DNA of 64,000 bases from NCBI RefSeq assembly GCF_000403135.1, contig NZ_AQPN01000116.1:32146-96145 (forward strand). Direction: 5' to 3'. Origin of the DNA: Arcticibacter svalbardensis MN12-7 (GTDB lineage Bacteria > Bacteroidota > Bacteroidia > Sphingobacteriales > Sphingobacteriaceae). The translations under genes and the position numbers were made by a program. The stretch's first letter is position 1. Each line of letters opens with the position of its first letter. Of the stretch, positions 9,268 to 17,006 are shown in pieces. Under the pieces are notes generated by a model. That model searched no databases, was not told the DNA's origin, and saw nothing but the letters and a program-made list of their open reading frames with translations.

Positions 9268-10344
9268 ATGTCTGCATCAAATTGCGCACCCGCAAGTGAA
9301 AGAAAAAAGTTAAGCTTTTTAGACCGTTACCTTACCCTTTGGATTTTTATGGCTATGGCTATTGGTGTGTCTATTGGGTTTTTTATTCCCTCCTCATCAG
9401 GCTTTATCAATTCTTTTTCCAGTGGCACAACCAATATTCCACTTGCGATAGGACTAATTTTAATGATGTATCCCCCATTAACAAAAGTAAAGTATGACAA
9501 GATGGGCGAGGTATTTAAAGATACCAAGGTATTAAGTGTATCGTTAGTCCTTAATTGGATAGTTGGTCCATTATTGATGTTCTTTTTGGCCATCACATTT
9601 TTGAGGGACTATCCTGAATATATGGTTGGCTTAATCCTGATCGGTTTGGCACGATGTATTGCAATGGTAGTAGTCTGGAACGAACTTGCAGAAGGAAACA
9701 GGGAATATGCAGCTGGATTGATTGCTTTGAACAGCATTTTTCAGGTCTTGTTCTACAGCGTATTCGCCTACATCTTTATCACTATACTTCCACCCTATTT
9801 TGGTCTACAGGCATTAGACGTCAATATTACGATTGCTGAAATAGCAAAAAGTGTAGGGATTTATCTTGGAATTCCTTTCGCCATGGGTATAATCAGCAGA
9901 TTTACATTGATTGCGCTGAAAGGAGAAGATTGGTTTCAAAACAAATTTATACCCTTTATTTCACCCATTACACTTGTGGCTCTGCTTTTTACCATAGTGG
10001 TGATGTTTAGTTTGAAGGGAGAATTAATCGTACAAATTCCTATGGACGTAGTAAGGATCGCCATTCCGCTTGTAGTATATTTTTCAATTATGTTTGTGCT
10101 TAGTTTCTTTGCTGGAAGATATTTTGGCGCCGATTATTCTAAGAGTGCTTCAATTGCCTTTACCGCAACAGGAAATAATTTCGAATTGGCTATAGCAGTC
10201 GCTATTGGGGTATTTGGAATTAACTCAGGACAAGCCTTTGCAGGAGTAATCGGGCCTTTGGTTGAAGTGCCAGCTTTGATTGCGTTAGTGAATCTGGCTT
10301 TCTGGTTTAGAAAGAAATATTTTAAAACTGCGCCTATCGTCTAA
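9268..10344 (+). CDS. Acr3-type arsenite efflux transporter
   Basis: 358 residues with about ten membrane segments. It belongs to the Acr3 (BASS-superfamily) arsenite pumps, not the ArsB type. The conserved cysteine sits in [12 protein letters not shown], followed by NEYAAGL-like [13 protein letters not shown]; a later conserved stretch is [16 protein letters not shown]. Acr3 expels As(III) from the cytoplasm using the proton gradient. The frame is open 20 codons upstream to 9208, but the ATG at 9268 gives the usual short soluble N-terminus ([20 protein letters not shown]), and the longer form would run through the promoter/operator. First gene of the arsenic island. Confidence 0.93.
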   Translation: MSASNCAPASERKKLSFLDRYLTLWIFMAMAIGVSIGFFIPSSSGFINSFSSGTTNIPLAIGLILMMYPPLTKVKYDKMGEVFKDTKVLSVSLVLNWIVGPLLMFFLAITFLRDYPEYMVGLILIGLARCIAMVVVWNELAEGNREYAAGLIALNSIFQVLFYSVFAYIFITILPPYFGLQALDVNITIAEIAKSVGIYLGIPFAMGIISRFTLIALKGEDWFQNKFIPFISPITLVALLFTIVVMFSLKGELIVQIPMDVVRIAIPLVVYFSIMFVLSFFAGRYFGADYSKSASIAFTATGNNFELAIAVAIGVFGINSGQAFAGVIGPLVEVPALIALVNLAFWFRKKYFKTAPIV

Positions 10345-10496
10345 ATTAAAATCAGAAATTATACTTACACCTTTTAGTTGGCTAGGGTATCTGTATAGGC
10401 TTCGTTCTGCTAGCTTAATCAGATATAGCCGTAAAGCAAGAAATACAATTAGTATAATTGCCTGAATCAGTTGTACAATGAATTAAAATTAACGAT

Positions 10497-11233
10497 ATGA
10501 AAATTGCTCTTTTCTCTGATATACATGCTAATATTCTTGCCTTTGAAGCCATGTTGCTGGATATGGACAGCCAAAAGCCTGATACTGCTTATTGCCTTGG
10601 TGATTTAGTAGGTTATAATATATGGCCCAATGAAGTTATTGCAGAGATCCGCAGACGTGGAATAGCTACATTGATGGGTAATCACGATGAGAAGGTTGAA
10701 AAGATAACCACAACAGCACAGAGTCTGCAGGAGCAAGGAAAAGACTATGCGTATCACCTGATAGATCAGGCAGGCAGAACATATTTAAAACCCTTCCTGC
10801 ACATATAAGATTAGAATACAGGTTAAGCAATGGTCAGATAAATCTGGTATTTACTCATGGAAGTACCAGAAAGATAGATGAATATGTTTTGGAGGATACA
10901 GATGAAAATGATGTCCTGGATATGATGCAGGAAGCAAATGCAGATTTACTTTTCGTTGGTCATTCTCACAAACCTTATCACCGGATCCTGAAAACTACTG
11001 ATGGAAGGTTCAAACATATCATTAATCTTGGCTCGGTAGGAAAACCAAAAGATAAAGATCAAAGGGCTTGTTATGTTTTGTTAACAATTCATGCAAACAG
11101 TTCGGTATGGGAAAAAGATAGCATCCACGTTGAATTTAGAAGAATTGAATACGATGTGGAAACAGCTGCAAAGGCCATCGAATCCAGTCCTCTACCTAAT
11201 GAATTTGCTAAAGCCCTAAGGCTGGCAAAATAA
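10497..11233 (+). pseudogene. Metallophosphoesterase (YfcE/MJ0936-like) with a single frameshift
   Basis: A calcineurin-like phosphoesterase of about 245 residues, split in two. The 5' part (10497-10808) has the metal-binding motifs ALFSDIHANILA, CLGDLVGYNIWPNEV and TLMGNHDEKV. The 3' part, in frame from about 10793 to the stop at 11233, reads LPAHIRLEYRLSNGQ, then FTHGSTRKIDEY, FVGHSHKPYHRIL and INLGSVGKPKD, so every catalytic block survives. Adding one base in the A4/C3 run at 10787-10793 would restore TLPAHIRL and a full protein. Either a recent mutation, a phase-variable homopolymer or an assembly error is possible. It lies between acr3 and arsR. Its role in arsenic handling, if any, is unknown. 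Confidence 0.8.
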
Positions 11234-11284
11234 AAACGTACATCGATACTATTAAAGATAATAATAAACCGATAAAGATTATTA

Positions 11285-11300
11285 TTCGTATATTTACGAA
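11285..11300 (+). promoter_or_regulatory. Putative ArsR operator over the arsR -7 box
   Basis: TTCGTATATTTACGAA is a near-perfect 16-base palindrome (TTCGTA / TTACGAA). A -7-like element TATATTTA lies inside it (11289-11296), 20 bases before the arsR start. This placement fits autorepression that is relieved by arsenite. Confidence 0.65.
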
Positions 11301-11315
11301 CAGCTAAAAATAAAA

Positions 11316-11621
11316 ATGCCCATAATTAGTAAGTCCGATTATTTCACTAAAGAGCAAGAGCAAACAGCAAGGTTTGCTAAAGCACTGGGGCATCCTATAA
11401 GAATAGCCATTTTACAATTGTTAGATTCGAAATCTTGTTGTTATCATGGTGATATGGTAGAAGAACTTCCAATTGCAAAGTCAACTTTGTCTCAGCACCT
11501 GAAAGAACTTAAAAATGCTGGACTCATTCAAGGCAACATTACTCCTCCCACAATTAAATACTGTATTAATCACCCAAATTGGGAACTGGCTAAAAAATTA
11601 TTGAACAATATATTGAAATAG
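11316..11621 (+). CDS. arsR: ArsR/SmtB-family repressor
   Basis: 101 residues forming one winged-helix domain. ALGHPIRIAILQLL is the typical first helix of the fold, and IAKSTLSQHLKELKNAGLI is the helix-turn-helix. A vicinal cysteine pair (SKSCCYHGDM, about 40-45) in the region before the recognition helix is a candidate As(III) site in place of the classical CVC motif. It would dissociate from DNA on binding arsenite and so derepress the cluster. A palindromic operator overlaps its own promoter, and similar sites precede acr3 and the small redox gene. Confidence 0.9.
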   Translation: MPIISKSDYFTKEQEQTARFAKALGHPIRIAILQLLDSKSCCYHGDMVEELPIAKSTLSQHLKELKNAGLIQGNITPPTIKYCINHPNWELAKKLLNNILK

Positions 11622-11640
11622 ATTTTTTTTGATTGCCATG

Positions 11641-11656
11641 TTCGTCGTTTTGCGAA
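11641..11656 (+). promoter_or_regulatory. Putative ArsR operator before the redox protein gene
   Basis: TTCGTCGTTTTGCGAA shares length and outer half-sites (TTCG/CGAA) with the arsR operator. It contains TCGTTTTG, one base off TAnnTTTG, at the same offset of 4. It starts a second transcription unit that runs through to the ArsG-like gene. Confidence 0.55.
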
Positions 11657-11692
11657 CTACGAACATTGCCTAACTTTATAAATTATTAGACT

Positions 11693-11929
11693 ATGAAACA
11701 GATAAAAGTATTGGGTCCGGGTTGTGCAAAATGCAAAACCACCTACAACAATGTGCTAGAAGCTTTGAAGCAAACAAGTATTGAAGCGGAAGTAATTAAG
11801 ATTGACGACATTGAAGAAATGATAAAGTACAATGTACTTACCACACCTGTCTTGCTAATTGATGATAAAATCGTTGTAAAAGGTCGGGTAGCTGAAGTCA
11901 ATGAAATAAAAAACATATTACTACAATAA
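11693..11929 (+). CDS. Small CxxC thioredoxin-fold protein
   Basis: 78 residues, a minimal thioredoxin fold of the 'redox-active disulfide protein 2' (TM0996-like) type. The active-site motif GPGCAKCKTTYNNV is at the N-terminus and the cis-proline segment is TTPVLLIDDK. No signal peptide, so cytoplasmic. This family is commonly found beside DUF318 permeases in arsenic and mercury clusters. A disulfide-exchange or metal-transfer role with the next gene is likely but unproven. First gene of the second arsenic transcription unit; 54 bases separate it from the permease. Confidence 0.82.
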   Translation: MKQIKVLGPGCAKCKTTYNNVLEALKQTSIEAEVIKIDDIEEMIKYNVLTTPVLLIDDKIVVKGRVAEVNEIKNILLQ

Positions 11930-11983
11930 ACTGAACCTGAAAGCAATTTTTAATAGAAATGAAATTCATTACCCTTATTAATC

Positions 11984-12961
11984 ATGTTTGACTGGTTACA
12001 AGACTTTGCAGACTGGCTTATTTATGCAGTCCTTGGCATATCGGCTCAAAGCCATTTGGGCGAGGCTTTAGACTTCTTTGTCCTTGACACGATCAAGATC
12101 TTCATTCTGTTGATATTCATCACCCTATTCATGGGCATTATCAATTCTTATTTCCCCATTGAAAAGGTCAGAGATTTTTTAACTAAACGGAAATGGTATG
12201 GCCTGGATTATTTTGTGGCCTCATTATTTGGAACAGTCACACCATTTTGTTCTTGCTCTTCCGTACCCTTATTTATCGGATTTGTAAAAGGCGGTATTCC
12301 CCTTGGAGTAACTTTAGCTTTTCTTATTTCTTCGCCATTGGTTGACGCTGTTACCGTTGCCATGTTTATTGGCATGTTCGGTTGGAAGACTACCCTGATT
12401 TATGTGGTAAGTGGCATTATTTTATCCATGATTGCAGGGTTTGTACTTGGTAAGATGAAACTGGAATCCCTGATGACTGATTGGGTGAAAGAATTATTAA
12501 AAAACAAACAGATAGCCGATAAAGAACAGGATGAAACGCACTTAAGCTTTATCCAGCGGTTTCCAGCCATTATCAAAGATTCATTAGGGATTGTTAAAGG
12601 CGTTTCTTTGTACATAGTTGGTGGTATTGCAATTGGAGGCCTAATGCACGGTTTTATTCCCACTGGATTCTTCGAAGCTTATATCAGTAAAGAAAATCCT
12701 TTTGCCGTACCGCTTGCAGTAATTATAGGCGTACCGATGTACAGTAATACAGCTGCAATACTACCTATCATGCAGGTTTTGGTAGCAAAGGGCATTCCAT
12801 TGGGAACAGCTATTGCTTTTTCCATGGCAGTTGTGGGGCTATCCATTCCTGAAGGACTTTTACTAAAAAAAGTGATGTCAACTAAAATGCTTCTCATCTT
12901 CTTTGCGGTCGTAACTATTTGTATTATCATCTCAGGCTATTTATTCAATATCATTCTATAA
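11984..12961 (+). CDS. ArsP/DUF318-type permease
   Basis: 325 residues and about eight membrane segments. The family signature TPFCSCSSVPLFIGFVKGG (about 84-102) carries the paired cysteines seen in ArsP, and a second symmetric motif is GVPMYSNTAAILPIMQVLV. ArsP exports trivalent organoarsenicals; other members of this permease family are of unknown substrate. Position after ArsR and a CxxC protein, and ahead of ArsF/ArsG-like genes, supports arsenic chemistry beyond plain arsenite. The start ATG is 54 bases after the previous gene. Confidence 0.85.
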   Translation: MFDWLQDFADWLIYAVLGISAQSHLGEALDFFVLDTIKIFILLIFITLFMGIINSYFPIEKVRDFLTKRKWYGLDYFVASLFGTVTPFCSCSSVPLFIGFVKGGIPLGVTLAFLISSPLVDAVTVAMFIGMFGWKTTLIYVVSGIILSMIAGFVLGKMKLESLMTDWVKELLKNKQIADKEQDETHLSFIQRFPAIIKDSLGIVKGVSLYIVGGIAIGGLMHGFIPTGFFEAYISKENPFAVPLAVIIGVPMYSNTAAILPIMQVLVAKGIPLGTAIAFSMAVVGLSIPEGLLLKKVMSTKMLLIFFAVVTICIIISGYLFNIIL

Positions 12962-12980
12962 ACCTTTAGAAATTACTATT

Positions 12981-13391
12981 ATGAAGAATTTAAGTGTTAC
13001 CATGTTTGCTATAGTTGCATTTTTGCTTGTTTCTTATACGATAAAAGCACAACAAAAAAAACAACCAGTTGCTGTAAAAAAAGCAACTATCGAAGTGATT
13101 CAGTTTCATTCAGAGTATCGTTGTATGACCTGTCATAAAATTGAAGACCTCACTAAGGCCACCTTGGCCAGTAGTTTTAAGACCATCCCTTTCAGGTTAA
13201 TCAATGTAAGTGACAAGAGCAATGCAAAAATGGCGAATCAGTTTGAGGCTGCTGGTACTGCCTTATTTTTATACAATCCATCAACAGGTAAAAAACAAGA
13301 CCTGACCAGTTTTGCCTTTATGAAAGCTGGAAATAAAAAAGCATTTGAAGCAGAACTTAAAAAATATATAACGGAATTCATTAAAGGTTAA
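12981..13391 (+). CDS. ArsF-like exported thioredoxin-fold protein
   Basis: 136 residues with an N-terminal signal peptide (about 1-23, ending TIKAQ) and a CxxC motif in EYRCMTCHKIEDL. It resembles proteins annotated as the ArsF family, named after the arsEFG genes linked to reduction and efflux of nitro-aromatic arsenicals such as roxarsone in Shewanella. No ArsE-like nitroreductase is present here, so this function should not be assumed. A periplasmic electron-donor role for the adjacent CcdA-like protein is equally plausible. It sits 19 bases after the permease and 2 bases before the next gene. Confidence 0.7.
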   Translation: MKNLSVTMFAIVAFLLVSYTIKAQQKKQPVAVKKATIEVIQFHSEYRCMTCHKIEDLTKATLASSFKTIPFRLINVSDKSNAKMANQFEAAGTALFLYNPSTGKKQDLTSFAFMKAGNKKAFEAELKKYITEFIKG

Positions 13392-13393
13392 TA

Positions 13394-14116
13394 ATGGATT
13401 GGTTAAATAACCTGGCACAAAATGGGGACACGCCTATATTTGCCGCTTTTGGCTTGGGCTTGTTAACGGCAATCAGTCCTTGCCCTTTAGCAACCAATAT
13501 TACTGCGACCGCATATATCGCTAAAACCATTACCAGTAAACGCAAAATGCTGCTTAGCGGATTATTATACACCTTGGGTAGAATGTTTACCTACACCATA
13601 TTAGGAGCTTTAATTTATTTTGGAGCCAGTAAGTTTCAGGTAGCAAAATTATTCCAAGGTAATGCAGAAAAGTTTATTGGTCCGGTCATGATATTGATCG
13701 GGCTGATTATGCTGGATGTCATTACACTAAATTTTCTATCAAAGGGCAATTTAACGCAAAAACTCTCCGATAAATTTAAAGACAAAGGGATGCTAGGGTC
13801 TTTTCTACTAGGGTTGGTATTTGCTTTGGCTTTCTGTCCCTATAGCGGTGCTTTATTTTTCGCCATGCTTATCCCAATGACTTTATCCGCTTCAGCAGGT
13901 ATGGCATTACCCGTTGTATTTTCAATAGGCACAGGCTTGCCTGTTATTTTCTTTGCTTACGTAATTGCTTTTAGCATCGGAAAATTGGGCAATTATTTTA
14001 AAGCCATACAAAAAGCAGAAAAAGTGATGCGTATGGGGGCAGGTATCACATTTTTAATAGTAGGCCTGTATTACCTGAATATTTATCTTAAAATAATTAA
14101 TTTAAGCCCATACTAG
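13394..14116 (+). CDS. ArsG/CcdA-like six-helix membrane protein
   Basis: 240 residues with six predicted membrane helices in two repeats of three. Each repeat starts with a Cys-Pro: ISPCPLATNITATAYIA (about 28-45) and LAFCPYSGALFFAML (about 141-155). That is the layout of DsbD/CcdA thiol-transfer proteins, and it places two cysteines within the membrane. The ArsG branch is credited with efflux of aromatic aminoarsenicals; CcdA proteins pass electrons to exported thioredoxins. The CxxC protein encoded 2 bases upstream would be a natural partner under the second view. Confidence 0.75.
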   Translation: MDWLNNLAQNGDTPIFAAFGLGLLTAISPCPLATNITATAYIAKTITSKRKMLLSGLLYTLGRMFTYTILGALIYFGASKFQVAKLFQGNAEKFIGPVMILIGLIMLDVITLNFLSKGNLTQKLSDKFKDKGMLGSFLLGLVFALAFCPYSGALFFAMLIPMTLSASAGMALPVVFSIGTGLPVIFFAYVIAFSIGKLGNYFKAIQKAEKVMRMGAGITFLIVGLYYLNIYLKIINLSPY

Positions 14117-14168
14117 ATCATTTAGTTTATTGAAGGATCTGAAAGCAATATCCTTTAGCTGTAGTTTG

Positions 14169-14208
14169 AAAAAGAAGACCGGATAATTTGTTTATCGTCC
14201 TTTTCTTT
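14169..14208. terminator. Imperfect bidirectional terminator
   Basis: An A/G-rich arm (AAAGAAGACCGGATAA) faces a pyrimidine-rich arm (TTTATCGTCCTTTTCTTT) with a short central loop, between two convergent genes. Pairing has several mismatches. Confidence 0.35.
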
Positions 14209-14219
14209 ATGATAAGGAA

Positions 14220-15017
14220 CTAAAGAAAAATTTCCCTTCCTGTCTGATTATAAAAGACATGTCCCTTACATTGATTTTTTAAGATGACATAGCTGTCTAT
14301 GCCCGTACAATGGCATACGAAGATGTCATCAATATTCATTTCATTAAAGTAAGCGGATATGTTTTCTGCATCAGCCGTTTTCGCATTTTTTAAATGTAGG
14401 CCACCTATAACTCTTTGCACTGGAAGGTGAAATAAATCAGACGCACTTTTAATGATATTGGAAATTCCCCGATGTGAACAACTACTTACAATAGTTAGCT
14501 TTCCATTGTTGATTAGAGTTAAGAATAATTCATCCTCGAAAGTGTCGGGGTACCTGCCCTGCTCATCTACAATGCTCATATCATGAAAATGAACGTCATG
14601 AGGATAATGGATTTTGATTTCAGGAACTATAAATAATCCTTCATCCAGCTCGGTTAAGTGATCGATATAATGAACTCTTTCTGATGATGAAAGTAGTGCA
14701 GCATCTATCCCTATATATCTTTCTCCGTGATACTTCTTCAATAGCGCTTCTCTTTTCAGGTAAATTGGGGCATGGTCATTTTCCTGAAGGAAGTACTTAA
14801 GTCCTCCGGTGTGGTCATAGTGGCCATGACTTAAAACCAAGGCATCAACCTCTGTGATAGAGATCCCCAGTTGCTTTGCATTTTTTAAAAAAACAGCAGT
14901 CTGACCACAGTCAAAAAGGATCTTTTTATTTTCTGATTCAATATAGAAAGATAAACCATGTTCGGCAAGTAGACCTGATCTGTCGGTCATATTTTCAATA
15001 AGCGTAACTATTCTCAT
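14220..15017 (-). CDS. MBL-fold hydrolase, MptA/RFAP-synthase-like family
   Basis: 265 residues of the metallo-beta-lactamase fold. The metal motif is LSHGHYDHTGGLKYFL, and further ligands lie in SSCSHRGISN and GGLHL. The family is commonly labelled '7,8-dihydropterin-6-methyl-4-(beta-D-ribofuranosyl)aminobenzene-5'-phosphate synthase-like', a methanopterin pathway name that does not apply to Bacteroidota. These proteins are frequent in anaerobes next to NifX-like and DUF134 genes, as here, where it is divergently transcribed from them across a shared operator region. Substrate unknown. Confidence 0.8.
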   Translation of the reverse strand: MRIVTLIENMTDRSGLLAEHGLSFYIESENKKILFDCGQTAVFLKNAKQLGISITEVDALVLSHGHYDHTGGLKYFLQENDHAPIYLKREALLKKYHGERYIGIDAALLSSSERVHYIDHLTELDEGLFIVPEIKIHYPHDVHFHDMSIVDEQGRYPDTFEDELFLTLINNGKLTIVSSCSHRGISNIIKSASDLFHLPVQRVIGGLHLKNAKTADAENISAYFNEMNIDDIFVCHCTGIDSYVILKNQCKGHVFYNQTGREIFL

Positions 15018-15036
15018 TTGTACATATTAATAATAA

Positions 15037-15081
15037 TGAGCAAATGTTCAAAATAATATTTGCATTATGAGCATTTGTTCA
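15037..15081. promoter_or_regulatory. Paired palindromic operators in a divergent promoter
   Basis: Two copies of an imperfect palindrome, TGAGCA-AA-TGTTCA (15037-15050) and TGAGCA-TT-TGTTCA (15068-15081), lie 31 bases apart, which is close to three helical turns. Their flanks extend the symmetry, so the two sites also form one long inverted repeat of about 19 bases per arm (TAATAATAATGAGCAAATG against its near-complement). The DUF134 protein encoded just to the right is the obvious candidate binder. Confidence 0.65.
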
Positions 15082-15100
15082 TTATTATTGTATAATTAAT

Positions 15101-15505
15101 ATGGCAAGGTTAAAGAAATCAAGGGTAATACAAAGGGCTCCATCATTTTTAGGTTTTAAGCCCTTCGGGGTTCAAAAACTTTCAGGTGAGGATGTGATCC
15201 TTCATCTGGAAGAATATGAATCTGTTAAACTTTGTGATTATGAAAACCTTACGCATGAGCAGGCAGCTAAAATCATGAATGTATCGCGGCCTACTTTCTC
15301 TAGAGTGTATCAAAGCGCAAGAAATAAAATTGCAAAGGCATTTGTTGAAGCGTCAAGCATTCTTTTGGAAGGAGGAAATTCAGTAGTCGGTATCCTGTGG
15401 TATTCCTGTCCTGTGTGCGAGCTTAACTTTTCTTCTATTATAGATGAACAGCCTGTCTGCCCCTTTTGCCTTTCAGAACATGTATGTAAAGTTGACGAAC
15501 AATGA
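15101..15505 (+). CDS. DUF134 putative DNA-binding regulator
   Basis: 134 residues. The N-terminus has the DUF134 pattern (KPFGV followed by EDVILHLEEYESVKLCDYEN), then a helix-turn-helix with sigma-region-4 character (THEQAAKIMNVSRPTFSRVY). The C-terminus has four cysteines in two pairs (SCPVCELNF and PVCPFCLSEH), a zinc-ribbon or Fe-S-binding arrangement. DUF134 genes usually accompany NifX-like proteins and Mrp-type ATPases in clostridia and sulfate reducers. Here it is followed with a 4-base ATGA overlap by a NifX-like gene. A paired operator directly upstream suggests autoregulation. Confidence 0.85.
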   Translation: MARLKKSRVIQRAPSFLGFKPFGVQKLSGEDVILHLEEYESVKLCDYENLTHEQAAKIMNVSRPTFSRVYQSARNKIAKAFVEASSILLEGGNSVVGILWYSCPVCELNFSSIIDEQPVCPFCLSEHVCKVDEQ

Positions 15506-15843
15506 TTATAGGAATAGCCATTCAGGAGAATGTATTATACTCGCGGATACATAGACAATTTGGCCGATGTCCCTGGTTTGCCATTTATGACAGCAGTTCT
15601 GATGAACTTACGTATGTAAAAAATGCGGAACAGGATAGTGTGAAAGATGCAGGATTAAACGTTGCTTCTATGCTGATAGCAGAGGGGGTTACTAAAGTAG
15701 TGGCTGGTCGTTTTGGTATCCTGACAGCAGATTATTTAAGAGAGCAACGAGTGCAAATGATTATTCCACTGAAGGATGAAATGACACTGGAAGGTCTTCT
15801 GGAAAATATTAATCCGGCTAGAGTAAGTAAACAAAAATTATAG
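15502..15843 (+). CDS. NifX/NifB-C-terminal-like protein, copy 1
   Basis: 113 residues of the dinitrogenase iron-molybdenum cofactor biosynthesis fold (ribonuclease-H-like), covering the whole protein. Family features include HRQFGRCPWFAIYD near the N-terminus and AEGVTKVVAGRFG in the second half. The family binds Fe-S or Fe-Mo cluster precursors in nitrogen-fixing bacteria, but most members belong to genomes without nitrogenase, as inferred here, and have no settled function. Its start overlaps the DUF134 stop, which implies translational coupling, and copy 2 starts 2 bases after its stop. Confidence 0.82.
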   Translation: MIIGIAIQENVLYSRIHRQFGRCPWFAIYDSSSDELTYVKNAEQDSVKDAGLNVASMLIAEGVTKVVAGRFGILTADYLREQRVQMIIPLKDEMTLEGLLENINPARVSKQKL

Positions 15844-15845
15844 AT

Positions 15846-16235
15846 ATGAAAATAGCAGTTGCAGTTTTAGGAACTACGGTTTCTGAGCATTTTGGAAGTG
15901 CAGAATCAATCAGGATATTTAACCTGGATGCTGAGAACAATATTACAGAGACTGAAACGATACAGGGTTCAGGTGAATGTGGATGTAAATCAGGAATGGC
16001 TGGAATTTTGGCAGAGCGGGGCGTAAAGGTATTACTAGCAGGAAATATGGGTGGAGGATCACATACGCTGTTGGAGCGAAATCATATAGTAGTTTATAGG
16101 GGCTGTTCAGGCGAGGTGGCGTTAGTATTGGATAATTTCCTTAACGGTAGCTTAACTGATCAGGGAGGTAACTGTGCTGAACATGATGATCATCATCACC
16201 ACGAAGGACATGAATGTAACCATCATCATCAATGA
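15846..16235 (+). CDS. NifX-like protein with histidine-rich tail, copy 2
   Basis: 129 residues. Residues 1-100 form the NifX-like domain (SEHFGSAESIRIFNLD, then GILAERGVKVLLAGNMGGG), with CGCKSGMAG in the middle adding a CxC pair. The last 20 or so residues are a metal-binding tail with runs of His, Asp and Glu and one or two cysteines (HDDHHHHEGHECNHHHQ). The tail suggests metal (Ni, Zn, Cu or Fe) binding or storage in addition to any cluster role. Its stop overlaps the thioesterase start by 4 bases (ATGA). Confidence 0.82.
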   Translation: MKIAVAVLGTTVSEHFGSAESIRIFNLDAENNITETETIQGSGECGCKSGMAGILAERGVKVLLAGNMGGGSHTLLERNHIVVYRGCSGEVALVLDNFLNGSLTDQGGNCAEHDDHHHHEGHECNHHHQ

Positions 16236-16645
16236 TCACTTGTATAACTAAATTGAGGGTTCAATATTGCGATACAGACCAGATGGGGTTTGCTCATCAC
16301 TCTAACTATGTGAAATATTTTGAGCTGGCCAGAATGGACTTGCTGCGAAATATAGGAATTTCCTATTTCTCTATTGAAGATGCAGGTTTTATCATGCCTG
16401 TAGTGGATGTTAGGATACACTATAATAATCCTGCTTTCTTTGATGATGAACTGGTGATTGAAACACAGCTTCCTGATCCAACGGGAGCAAAAGTTGTCTT
16501 TCATTATAAAGTACACAATCAAGAAGGAAAGCTGATCTGTCAGGGAGAAGTGGCACTTGCGTTTGCCAGTAAGGAGAGTAAAAAGGCTTGTCATCCTCCA
16601 GTTTTTTTTATGGATGCAGTTCATGGTGCTGAGGTTTCGGTTTAG
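16232..16645 (+). CDS. YbgC-like acyl-CoA thioesterase (4HBT hotdog fold)
   Basis: 137 residues, one hotdog domain. The catalytic aspartate lies in RVQYCDTDQMGFAHHSNYV, followed by the helix motif YFELARMDLLRNIG. Enzymes of this family hydrolyse short or aromatic acyl-CoA, or acyl-ACP in the Tol-Pal-linked YbgC group. No tol genes are near. It is translationally coupled to the His-tailed NifX-like gene, an unusual partner. Confidence 0.85.
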   Translation: MITCITKLRVQYCDTDQMGFAHHSNYVKYFELARMDLLRNIGISYFSIEDAGFIMPVVDVRIHYNNPAFFDDELVIETQLPDPTGAKVVFHYKVHNQEGKLICQGEVALAFASKESKKACHPPVFFMDAVHGAEVSV

Positions 16646-16776
16646 TTATAGGTGCTAAGAAAATTTCCACATCCTGAGATGTTCAAAAAAAAGAATAATA
16701 CTAAATCCTGAAGTATGGAAAGATTAGAGCGGCAACAATCTATATACGCTGGAACTTCTTTATTCCTTCAAACTTG

Positions 16777-16983
16777 TTACAAGGGACCATTTTCAGTATA
16801 AGAAGGAACTTTTAAGGCACAGAGTACTTTTTCTAAGGGACAAAAATTTGTAACAGAAGACTGAAGTAAATTAAACCCGATAAATGCAGCCAGCCATAGC
16901 CAGTTCGTGCTGATAGTGAGGGCCAATAAAGTGCTGATTAAAACAAGTGAGCCGGCAACGGCTCTGATAATACGTTCTCTCAT
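16777..16983 (-). CDS. DUF2892 (YgaP-like) small membrane protein
   Basis: 68 residues with two hydrophobic helices in a hairpin (VAGSLVLISTLLALTIS and WLWLAAFIGFNLLQSSV), then NFCPLEKVLCALKV, a typical DUF2892 ending with a conserved Cys-Pro. In E. coli YgaP the same module is joined to a rhodanese. It is the last gene of the efflux operon, 23 bases after the RND stop. A second DUF2892 gene sits beside rhodaneses at 40059, which links the two clusters. Confidence 0.8.
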   Translation of the reverse strand: MRERIIRAVAGSLVLISTLLALTISTNWLWLAAFIGFNLLQSSVTNFCPLEKVLCALKVPSYTENGPL

Positions 16984-17006
16984 TTTGATATTTTTAATAG
17001 TTAAAA

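Noticed and set aside
15502..16235. Nitrogen fixation genes
   Set aside because: NifX-like domains alone; no nifHDK or nifB radical-SAM domain is present.
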